64,000 nucleotides of DNA, from the NCBI RefSeq assembly GCF_021869535.1, contig NW_026262701.1, positions 48,053,278-48,117,277 of the forward strand, given 5' to 3'. The notes beneath the pieces are model-generated. The model did not search any database, was not told where the DNA came from, and worked only from the letters and a program-made list of their open reading frames with translations. Source of the stretch: Mytilus californianus. Lineage: Eukaryota > Mollusca > Bivalvia > Mytilida > Mytilidae. Each line of letters begins with the position of its first letter. The first letter of the stretch is position 1. Shown here one piece after another: positions 23,456 to 33,275 of this stretch. The translations under genes were made by a program, and so were the position numbers.

Positions 23456-24584
23456 TTTACAATACGACCGACATAAAAGAAGACAATTTTTTTTTTATCC
23501 AAATGTATGGTTGAAATGTTTCACCCAACAAGGGAAGTGAGTGGTTCCAAATCAACCAAAGGCAGCTATGAATGAGTTTGAAATGACAATGAAGTTGTGA
23601 ATGATGGTCGAGAAATGGAGACCTAAAGGCAACACCTAACAGGCAGGTTGCAATTGGTCCTTGAAAAAAGTACTCAGTATACCAGTTCGGAGAAACAGAC
23701 ATTCTGGTCACTTCCCTCTCTTAAGTCTAAACTCCTTTTAAAAACATTAAGAACACAAGAATAGTATTTCTCAAATACCAACAAGATTTTTGGCACGGAA
23801 CAATTGATTTTCTGAGGATGGCCTGGAATTTACATGCAAACCCCAAAAAAAATTATTTGCGTTCTTTATACATTTAATACTAAATAATTTTGTTGGAATG
23901 TTTTTTTGTAGTAGAAAAAAAGTGAGCAAGATATGTGTTTTCAACCCAGGTACAGCCAGAATTTTTTTAAGGCAAAAATCAGGGCCAAAATTTCTTTTCT
24001 CTAAAATATTTCAGACTGCCCGAAAATCAAATGGTCAGTACCTTAGACTTTTAATCTATCTTGAGATTACTGACTGGGGATCATTATTCAGCAATATTAT
24101 TAATGGGCTGGCCTGTGTGGGGTTAAACATGTTTTCGTACGTAAGTATCATAGCTGTGGAACTATTTTTTCATCATGTGAGTACCTTCTGTTGGGTGGAA
24201 TTGTGAAATAGGAGTCAATACGTCCTTGCTCTATCCTTTGTCGCTTTGAAGGCGTAATACTTGTCATCCTCAGCCGTAGCAATGTGTTACTGTGATTTGA
24301 ATTTCAAAATGACTGAGTGACGTTTTTTTTCGACATACTGGTCAACTCCACGATAGCAAATCACGAGACTTTGACATAGTCAATAATATATTACACGTAA
24401 ATACGAGCGATTAATATCTTTATAATTAACGAATTGTCGTATGAAATATACAGTAAATGGCAAAGTTAACGAAATCAAGTCTGATTAATCATTTAACAGT
24501 CTTAATAAAAAAAAAAAAGTGTAAGTAAAGGGGGGGGGGGGGGGGGGCGTACGCCCTCTACGCCCCCCTCTGGATCCGCAACTG
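23456..24584. other. Right part of the hAT-like element, no recognisable ORF
   Basis: Two short ORFs (23457-23711 minus, 23898-24206 plus) show no motif I recognise. Ends with the 18-G tract and the tggatccgc terminus. Confidence 0.4.
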
Positions 24585-24664
24585 AATTCGATCCTTTTAT
24601 CATGTTTATCTGTCTAAATGAAAACTGATTAGTGTAGGCCTACACACTTGATTTGATTTCATAT

Positions 24665-24770
24665 TACATTTTATTGTATCTCATATATATCTCGTATCTT
24701 GTATCTTGTATTGCTGTATCTCTGTATTGCCTTTTACACCTTCCCTGCAGTCTGAGACTATAGTAGTCTC
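24665..24770 (-). repeat. 'gagatacgagatac' repeat, right member of inverted pair
   Basis: Reverse complement of 18970-19086, including the tgcaggg-aaggtgtaaaa border. Confidence 0.6.
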
Positions 24771-24778
24771 AGCTGCAG

Positions 24779-24836
24779 TATAAAATAAGAAGATGTGGTA
24801 TGATGGCCAATGAGACAACTATTCAACAGAGTAGGA
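24779..24836 (-). mobile_element. Short tail-repeat fragment
   Basis: Contains agaagatgtggtatgatggc and caatgagacaactat, the first ~50 bases of the tail module; truncated at the next boundary. Confidence 0.5.
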
Positions 24837-26456
24837 TATCTTATTATATCAAATTTCTGATTTTCTATTGGGACATTTACCAAATTTTAAAATTTAGAAT
24901 GTTAATTAAGAATGCACTCTGACAACATGAAAATCAGAAAGGTAATTATAAATGTATTAAGGGAATTAAACAGTCAACTAATTATAGAATTGCATGTGTA
25001 TTGTCATTAAAAGACCACCTCAAGACTTCATTACAAAGAAAATATCTTCACATACAATAACCGATATGAGGAAACAGCGTTCACGTCATTATTGTCAAAT
25101 TTATATTCTTTTAATTCAAATTGATATTTTCATTCAAAGCTGGGAAATTAATGGATTATATTTCCAGGTTTGGAAATTATTTCATAGCCAATAATGAATT
25201 AATACATTTTCGAAGTCCTATATGACATTCGAGATGCAAACATGTAAATTGACATTTATTGCGTCTGGGATTTTTTTCTTCAGTAAATAATCAGGAAAAG
25301 TACAGTTGTCTCTTTTACATATTGAATATGGATGACTTTTCTTATTCATATGCAATACACTACTATCCATGGACTAAGAAAAAGTATGAGGATTGAAAGA
25401 TGAAAAGACATAAGGTTAACATTCATGAGATGTAATCAAGTCTTGTATAATTTTGTTCATATGATAGCCAATGCATTTTAGTTACCCTATAGAAGCCAAA
25501 AAAACTTTTGTATGAATGGGCCGAGGGTTTGGTAAGGTATCCTTGAAATAGCGTCTGATGAGAAATTTTGTGCTAAAATTCAAAAAGACAACACACCCTC
25601 ATTTACAATATTTGAAATGTCTAGTCATAAAAAAATATATATAAAAAGGGAGTAGTCTAGTCCATGTAAGACAATTGGATCAAAAATCTGATAAGATGAA
25701 GCATTCATATAGAAAATCCAGAAATATACTCCAGATTCCAGACATATAAGATTATAGCACTTTATAATGACAAATTGTTAATAATTAATTCAGAAAATCG
25801 TAAACTCTAAATAGAAGAAGTAAGACAATTTCCAGGACAATTATTTTAATCATGGTACATCTTCAATTATGAAAAATGTTTCTTTTTAATGCTATCTCAT
25901 TTATTTTATAACATTTTTATGACAACTACACCCTTTAAGTCATACCACAATTACATCTTTTGAAATTGAAACGCTCTGCTTAAGTTGACATTTATGTACG
26001 CTGCTAATCTATAAGAAATATGAAGATAGTCTAGTATCAGATTAGAGGCTTTAACGCATTTGTAATCCAATTGCATTATCATATTATATTACAAAACTTC
26101 AGATTCAATCGTTTACACCCTGTTAAAAAACACCATTTTGCTGTGCTCAAACAGGCTTAAACTGTTGCAAAGATTCTTAAAAATATATGGGCTTTCTCTA
26201 CACGATTCTACTGGAGTGTAACACCATTAATTGTTGAATGCCCATGGTTTATATCATATAATTAGCCAAGAACTCTGGGATTCTCCACAAATAAATCTGT
26301 TTGTTATAAAATTGTACAAATGTTAAACCTAAAACTCTATCAAATAAACATTATGAGGTAAAATCAATTAAACAAACTACTGAAGTTAGACAACACTAAA
26401 CCTCAGATATCATAAACATGGCAAACTATTGTCAAATATGGTCATGTTCAATATTA
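24837..26456. other. AT-rich non-coding DNA
   Basis: No ORF with motifs, no splice-bounded exon and no array recognised. Confidence 0.45.
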
Positions 26457-26912
26457 CCTCCTCTTAACAAAGTCAGTAACCTCATTAACAATAATAAATT
26501 GGTAGTTTATTTATTTAATTTATTCCGTTGCACATAACTAATCTTCTTCTATGATCATAACAAAACAATAATTCATAATAACATCTTCTCCATAAAACCA
26601 TTTATAAATCTTTATATTTTATCAGTGATATCTGGGAATGGTCACAATCTATATGGGTATCAGAATTATGGATGATATACAGCCAATAAAAATGGAATTA
26701 TAGATATGACCTCCAAGACATATGATTGTCTATTTCCTTGTTAATTTCATCTCAGAAATATGTTTAGTCTTTTCGAATGCCTTGAAGGAGAAAACACAAT
26801 TTGTGTCTGTCAAATTGCCTTATTCCCACCCAGAAATGTAATTTTGCTTAATAATCAAGGTTAATAGTGCAAAATGTATTTGATTGTGTTTTGTCTACAT
26901 AGCTTGAACCAG
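26457..26912 (+). repeat. Duplicated ~450-bp block, copy 1
   Basis: Direct repeat of 30908-31352. The central ~190 bp (tatctgggaatggtcacaat ... ccaagacatatgattgtcta) is nearly identical; the edges have diverged. No coding content seen. Either a local duplication later split by insertions, or two copies of an unrecognised element. Confidence 0.7.
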
Positions 26913-26947
26913 CCTAACAATATCAAACAAAATTATAAAAATCATGC

Positions 26948-27290
26948 CATATAAAAATAAGGAGATGTGGTATAATTGCCAATGAGACAACTATCCCCCA
27001 AAGTTCAAATGAAGTGGATTTAGGCAATTACAGGCAACCATACTGCCTTCAACAATGAGAAAAACCAATACTGTAAAGTCAGCTATAGAAGGCCCCAACA
27101 TGAAAAATATGAAATGATTCAATTGAGAAAACTAGCAGTAATATTTATAACAAAACAATTATGAAAAAAACCAAATATGACAGAAATGAACTAATGAAAA
27201 CCACTAAACTACAGGCTCCTGACTTGGGACAGGCACATAAAAAATGTGGCAGGGTAAAACATGTTTGTGAGCGCTCAAATCTCCCCTAAC
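26948..27290 (-). mobile_element. Penelope-like 3' tail module attached to RT relic
   Basis: From ggagatgtggtataattgcc / aatgagacaac to cttgggacaggcacataaaa and the gggtaaaacatgtttgtgag block. It lies 3' of the decayed RT on the minus strand, in the same order as in the 47.4-50.1 kb element, linking this common solo repeat to an RT family. Confidence 0.6.
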
Positions 27291-27689
27291 CTTGGACAGT
27301 TGTGTTACAGCAAAACATAAGAACAAACTAAAATCAGTTGCAATTGGCTTAAAACAAAAGATCAGTACAAGGCACTAAAATAACTACCATAAAAACAATA
27401 GACAAAAAGTACCGAAATAAGAGTACTCGCAGTTACTGAAAGCATGTTCAAAGCCAATTACAACTAATAAATGAATCATGTTCTCCCAGACTAAGGTATC
27501 AATCATTATAATCATCCAATGGATTTAGTGTAAAGACGTCATAAACAGTCTGAGAAACGCACGACCTTGAGCAATGCCAAAATATAAGTAAACAGTTTCA
27601 ACAGGATGTAGGATCATGAGTTCACATAACTGTACATGTACAGCGATATATATATTTATATTTTAGTAATGTTTTAATTTTTCAAAAAC

Positions 27690-28150
27690 AAAATTAATAT
27701 TAATACAAATAAAAACAATATTTAAAGATTTTACTACTTTGTTAAATTGATCACCTTTAAAACTAAGTTTATTCAAAGGATCAATTAGTTTACATGGATT
27801 GTATCTAAATTTACGGGCATTTTAATCAACATCGCCATAAAAATATGGATGTGATATCCCATTTCTATTAAGAACTCTACAGGTACAGTCAAACTCCCTA
27901 ACCAAATCTTTGTATCTATGAAAGAATTTGGTAAAGGTTTTAATTAATTTGTGGTAATGAAATCCCGGACTTTATAATTTATCAGTTATACATAAATAAT
28001 GTTCATTGAAATCTAAAACGCGACTAGAGACACCGGCATTGCAAACAAGTTGTAAAATATACACCACATTAAAAAGGGGATATAGGAACATCCTTATCCA
28101 AAAAGGGAAAATTAACAATCAGGAACGAAAAATCGTCTCTTTTGTTGTAA
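27690..28150 (-). pseudogene. Decayed C-terminal RT fragment of a Penelope-like element
   Basis: On the minus strand, frames broken by stops and small shifts match the C-terminal third of the RT at 48081-49388: VLDFNEHYLCITDKL, then HYHKLIKTFTKFFHRYKDL, RNGISHPYFYGDV and CKLIDPLN. At least two in-frame stops are visible (one before PGFHYHK, one after FYGDVD). The RT catalytic boxes are absent or not recognisable. It is followed by a tail module and preceded by a hammerhead-like motif (28395-28432). Confidence 0.75.
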
Positions 28151-28394
28151 ACTTTTGTATATTGTTCAACTACATTATATCTCATTTCTCCAACATTTGT
28201 ATGAACTTCTTTACTACACAAGGACCTATATTCAATCTACTGCATGTAATGCAGTTATTAAAATATCCATGATAAGGTCCAAAGCTCTGGTACCTTCAAG
28301 AAATAAAACTGTTATGAAATTGAACAAATGATCAGAAACATAAACTATAAAAAGACAACGACATTCAGGTTACCGCAAGGTAAAAGTTTATTCT

Positions 28395-28432
28395 GTCGAC
28401 ATGTTTTGCCGCTAATGCAGGGTCATCAGGTT
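28395..28432 (-). ncRNA. Hammerhead-like motif upstream of RT relic
   Basis: Minus strand: CTGATGA, then ccctgcattagcgg (stem II, CC-GC/GC-GG with a bulge), then AAAAC, AT, GTC. The conserved GAA box reads AAA here (one change), so it is probably inactive. The first box is exact. Position 5' of a Penelope-like RT fits the known location of hammerheads in these elements. Confidence 0.45.
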
Positions 28433-28614
28433 GTTAATACAGAGTTTTGATTATTTAAAGTACAATAATTTAATTTTGTATGTAACGTGTCTTCTGATTG
28501 GCTGACGTTGTTTTGTTTATCAGCTCATAGACATAATTTTGTCATGTGACCGTGACGTCATTAACGTTTTTTCATGGTTTACTCTGGTTTAAAATGGAAT
28601 TTAGAATTAAATTA

Positions 28615-28769
28615 TAAGAAATGACTGTAATATTTTTTCTGTCTATTCGAAATAACATAAAAATTGTGGTGCACTCTTTAAAATAACCCGCTACGCAGGT
28701 TATTGAGTGTGCACCACATTTTTTATGTTATTTCTTCATAGACAGAAAAAATATTACAGTCATTCCTTA
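28615..28769. repeat. 155-bp near-perfect palindrome (fold-back)
   Basis: Arms of ~60 bp (gaatgactgtaatatttttt-type start, caccacaatttttatg inner part) face each other. The loop is itself palindromic (aataacc cgctacgca ggttatt). A single strand would fold almost end to end. Non-coding fold-back element. Confidence 0.85.
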
Positions 28770-29261
28770 AATAAATACGGTTTGCTATAATTGTGACGTA
28801 AAAGTGATTGAAATTGTAAATGAAATGTATAATATGTAAATTAACGTTCATAACGTAATAAAGAGTTAAAAATAAAATATGAAACAAATGTCAGTCTTTG
28901 CTTATTTTAAATACTCCATACATGGTGTTGTTATGGATTTCTGTTTTTCAATCTTCATCGAGACATACTGTGGCAATACCCTCTTCTGAATGGTTTATTG
29001 TAGGTGCATAGTTCCTGTATTGTTTGAGTCCAACGTCACCTCTATAAAAATGAGGATATAGGTAATACAGGTCAAACGCTGGCACTGCAATCTGATACTT
29101 CCAAAACTGCATATTTATTGAGAGAATACATTTTTATTTCAAGGGTTCAAAATACAAGTATCCTTGAGGGGCAAATAAACATGTACTATCATTGCTATTT
29201 TTCACCTGTATTAATGTGTTAAAATACATAGTGGGATACCATCAACTTTCAATTTTATTTG

Positions 29262-29873
29262 TATCTTTTCAGTAACATTGACCTTGACCTTTGATCTACT
29301 ATGCATAGGTTTCAAAACAATTAAGCAAGGGGAACTCAACCTATCATCTAGAAACCATTTATCCCAAAATTTTCTATGTTAAGTAATAGTGATATTGACC
29401 TTTGACCTATTCACCTCAAAATCAAAAGAATTACTTCACCTTCCTGTTATCTTCCATCTGTATTAACTTCACTCTAATCAAGCAAGGGAAACTCAAGTAA
29501 CTATCCCTTAAACATTTTTCACTTAGAATTCTTGGGTTTTTTTTAGATACAGTGACATTGATCTTTCAAAGAATTGACCCTAAAATCAAAAGGCTCTTCC
29601 ATCTTTCCTATATCTTCCATCTGTATAAGTTTTACTCCAATCAAATAAGGAAAAATCAAGTTATTATCTGAAAACCATTTTTGGTAGCAGTGACTTTGAC
29701 TTAGACCTATTGCCCCAAAATTTATAGGCCTTGTTCCCTTTCATATAGCTGCCATCTGTATAAATTCCACTCCATTCAAGCAAGGGAAACTTAAGTTAAT
29801 TAATAATCCATTTTTCAAAAGATTATCAATTTTTAGTAAGTGATCTTGACGTTTGACCTGATTGACGGCAAAA
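29262..29873 (+). repeat. Tandem array of ~150-bp 'gaccttgacctttgacct' cores
   Basis: Units share ttgacctttgacctattg, cttccatctgtataa and aatcaagcaagggaaactca. The array is interrupted by the family B element (29874-30698), then resumes as ggctactttcccataactat to ~30770. Cores of a pearl-like element that was the older target. Confidence 0.65.
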
Positions 29874-30698
29874 TAAATAAACAGCTGCGCCATGAGTGCA
29901 TGATACGCCCGTCGTCTTGTGTGTAAATTTTTATGCAATAAGCATAAATAGTTTCTGACATACGGTGTGACATGCGAAAACCCCCTTTTTTTTTTACAAA
30001 AAACTCAATATCTCTAATATAAAATTTTGAATCAAAACCAAAAAGTATCCAGATCTTTAGATTAATATAAATAAGAAGTGTGTAAAATTTTAAGCAATAA
30101 TCATAAATTGTTTTTGAGATACGGCGCGACATGTGAAAACCCCCCCTTTTAAAAAAAAAAAAAATCAATATCTCAAAAACAAAATTTTGAATCAACACCA
30201 AAAAGTATACAGATCTTTAGATTAATATAACTAAGAAGTGTGTAAAATTTTGAGCAATAATCATAAATCGTTTTTGAGATACGGCGCGACATGTGAAAAA
30301 CCCCTCCCCCTTTTTTAACAAAATACTCAATATCTCTAAGATAAAATTTTGAATCATCACCAAAAAGTATACAGATCTTAAGATTAATATAACTAAGAAG
30401 TGTGTAAAGTTTTAAGCAATAATCATAAATTGTTTTTGAGATATGGCGCAACATGTGAAAAAAAACACACACCCGTTTTAGTTACTAAGTCCCGTAACTC
30501 AAAAAGTTTTAATCTAATTTTCACCAAAAAGAATACAGATTGTTTGACCATCATAAGAAACAACTATGTTAAGTTTCATGAAATTTGGATAAGTCATTCT
30601 CAAGTTACGGTGCGACATGTTTACGCCGGACAGACAGACGGACGCTGGACATTTGTATACCATAATACGTCCCGTCAAAAATTTGACGGGCGTATAAA
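29874..30698 (+). mobile_element. Pearl/HINE family B, copy 1
   Basis: 5' end aataaacagctgcgccatga then tgatacgcccgtcgtc. About four ~160-bp cores follow (aaaagtatacagatctttag, aatcataaatcgtttttgag, tacggcgcgacatgtgaaaa). Then gacagacagacggacg, and a 3' hairpin cccgtcaaa aa tttgacggg with gcgtat and oligo-A. The 5' atacgcccgtc is the reverse complement of the 3' gacgggcgtat. Minus-strand ORFs here are array artefacts. Copy 2 is at 40322-41148. Confidence 0.85.
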
Positions 30699-30770
30699 AA
30701 GGCTACTTTCCCATAACTATATCTTCCATTTGTTTAAGTTTCATACCAATCAAGCATGGATGTAAGGATG

Positions 30771-30907
30771 GAAAGAAAAGCAATAAACTATATACTCACA
30801 AAATTTTTCAGGAGCATAAAAGCTTAGAGCTAATTTTAGATTTTAGTCAGCAAGTTCGAACAATATATCACTCATTTTTAATAAGATTGTGCTTACAATT
30901 ACAATTT
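30771..30907. other. Short AT-rich spacer
   Basis: Nothing recognised. Confidence 0.3.
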
Positions 30908-31352
30908 AACTCTTCTTAACAAAGGCATTAAACTAATTATTTGTATTAAAGAGTTAGTTTATCTGTTTAATATATTCCACTGCACATAATCCATTTACTT
31001 CTGAACATAACAAAACAATAATTTGTAATAACATCTTCTCCATAAAACCATTTATAAAATCTTTACATTTTATCAGTGATATCTGGGAATGGTCACAATC
31101 TATATGGGTATCAGAATTATGGATGATATACAGCCAATAAAAATGGAATTATAGAGATGACCTCCAAGACATATGATTGTCTATTTCCTTGTTAATTTCA
31201 TCTCAGAAATATGTTTATCCTTGTGCTATGTCTTCAAGGAAGTAAAAAACAATGCAGTGTATGCACAATTGCTTTATTTAAACCCTGCAATGAAACTTTT
31301 CAATTATATCAAGGTTAATGGTGCTAGGTTGTGGTCTGTCTATGTAGCTTGC
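30908..31352 (+). repeat. Duplicated ~450-bp block, copy 2
   Basis: Direct repeat of 26457-26912, 4.45 kb away; see that entry for shared motifs. Confidence 0.7.
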
Positions 31353-31972
31353 AGTACTTCTAGAAAAAAAAACGAACAATGTGAAAAATTGGGTCATTTA
31401 CTTAGATGGCATGGTTGATATGCTTTTGGTTTGAAATATCAAAGGCAATATTAATGGTAATGGCACAATAACTATTGTATCTACTTAAATTATTGGAGCA
31501 TTTAGTAAGGAAAGGCGATACATACTGATTTCTACTAATTAGAATAACTGCTTAAGGCACTAGAGTCTCCCAGGAGAAATTTGCTAAAACAGATAAAATT
31601 ATGAAAAACTAACAGTAACATACCATTAATTGAAAGGTAATCATCAGTGGTTGGTTCAAATATTGAAAAATTGTTACAGTGCTGGTATCAAAATCTCACT
31701 TCAACAATCTGCTCCTTAATTTGTGATAATTATAAATAAAAGAATACTTTTTTTTCTGTTTACATGCGTACTGTAAATTTTATAAATTTTCATGATTTTA
31801 CAAGTTGGAATGGTGTAGACTATTTGCTGTTTACTGCTGTATAAATATCTGTGTTCTCAGAGGAATAGGGTTATGTTGGTGGTTGAAGTTGTCTGTTGTA
31901 CTGTTGTACTGTCTTATCTTTTTGGTTATTCCAATTTTTGTATTATTTTCAACGCAGAATTTTTACTATTTT
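31353..31972. other. Non-coding DNA before a candidate exon
   Basis: No repeat recognised. An open frame from 31805 reads into the candidate exon at 31973 and encodes a hydrophobic stretch (LSVVLLYCLIFLVIPIFVLF), but nothing supports its use. Confidence 0.3.
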
Positions 31973-32063
31973 ATGGCTTCCAGGGTATTATCAGCTCAGT
32001 CACCGCAAGTCAGTGCTTCAAAAAACACCTTTTCTATAATTGATAAATTAAGAAATAACTATG
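31973..32063 (+). CDS. Candidate first coding exon (uncertain)
   Basis: ATG followed by 30 open codons (MASRVLSAQSPQVSASKNTF then SIIDKLRNNY) running into a good splice donor (ctatg|gtaagaaa), phase 1. The composition is less AT-biased and Ser/Gln-rich compared with the flanks. I do not recognise the protein and found no matching downstream exon before the repeats at 32.2 kb. It could equally be a chance frame. Confidence 0.2.
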
Positions 32064-32169
32064 GTAAGAAACATAGGTTTAGGTTCCTCTTTCAGGTAAA
32101 GTTAACCTTATATAAATTTGGCTATTTATTTTTTTAGCTTCCTTTTGGTCATTATAGCTCCTCATGTTT

Positions 32170-33275
32170 CTACACATTTATTCATCCCTGGCTTTCAAAT
32201 GTTAAGGTTTCCTGTTGACAGTAACATTATCACTGATCCATGACAATGACATGTACCCCTGAGTCCTTACAATCATTCAATACACCAAATACAGTTGATT
32301 TGCTGCTTACAGTAATGAGTATTTGAAAAACTGAGCAAAACATAAAAACTCAACATTGATCAGTGAACCAAGAAAATCAGGTCAAAGTCATATGAAACCT
32401 GCCAGACTGCCATGTACACATTACAATCATTCAATACACCAAATATAGTTGACCTACTGCCAATAGTTTCTGAGAAAGGTACCTCATCACATAGCTTTAA
32501 CCTTAATCACTGATCAATGAAATGAGGTTGAGGTCAGGTGAACCCTGTCTGACAGACATGTTCATTGTGTGTTTATTTACGTTTTTTGATTGAGTTAAGC
32601 CTTCCAATTGATATTTTATAGTGTGTTTTTCTATGTTGTGATGTTATACTATTGTTTCAGAAAAGGGAGAAGGTTTGGTACCATTAAAACGTTTAATCCC
32701 GCTGCAAATGTTTGCACCTGTCCTAAGTCAGGAATCTGATTACAGTAGTTGTCGTCTGTTTATGTAGTTCATATGTGTTTCTCGTTTTTATATAGATTAG
32801 ACCATTGGTTTTTCCGTTTGAATGGTTTTTTAGGGCCCTTTATAGCTTGCTGTTCGGTGTGAGCCAATGCTCCGTGTTGAAGGCCGTACCTTGACCTATA
32901 ATGGTTTACTTTTATAAATTGTAACTTGGATGGAGAGTTGTCTCATTGGCACTCATACCACATCTTCCTATATCTATGTAGACTTTGAAAGGAACCCATA
33001 TACTAAATATAGTCCTCTTATTACTTAATAAGGGAGAAATTCACATGACAAAAAAAAACTATCCATTTTTTTAAGCAATCACTGAACATGATAATAACTA
33101 ATAAGGTCCAGGACAATGGTCATATGACAGATGAAAACTTCTTAACATATGTATGAAGTTCCAGGTCTTCTAACCTCTGAAAATATCAATCTAAAAAGAA
33201 ATAATTTACGGTGAACCGCCCCTGCCGGACTGTAATCCCTAGGTCTCCCATTCCACGACATTAGTTGCAGGCAAG
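32170..33275 (+). mobile_element. Pearl/HINE-like element split by a tail repeat
   Basis: Two ~154-bp cores (acaatcattcaatacaccaa near 32270 and 32424), an insertion of the tail module (32655-32985), then the rest of the core. The end, gtaatccctaggtctcccat with ttccacgacattagttgcag, is a decayed form of the 20.3-kb hairpin terminus. Confidence 0.55.
32655..32985 (+). mobile_element. Solo Penelope-like 3' tail
   Basis: Plus orientation: gctgcaaatgtttgcacctg, then gttgaaggccgtaccttgac, and end tggagagttgtctcattggc with actcataccacatcttc. Inserted into a pearl-like core array. Confidence 0.6.

Larger units (their letters stand above)
19955..24584. mobile_element. hAT-like transposon, 5-bp target duplication, filled with nested elements
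   Basis: Left end caggggcggatccag, right end the reverse complement of cagttgcggatccag (13/15). AATTC lies on both outer sides (19950-19954 and 24585-24589), a 5-bp target duplication. CAG...CTG termini are usual for hAT elements, but 5 bp is shorter than the usual 8. Removing nested insertions leaves about 1.6 kb, without a recognisable transposase. An 18-G run lies at 24530-24547. Confidence 0.6.

Noticed and set aside
29833-30472. Two minus-strand ORFs of ~100-120 codons (and 40302-40616)
   Set aside because: They are frames through the tandem cores of family B; the peptides repeat with the core period and occur in both copies.
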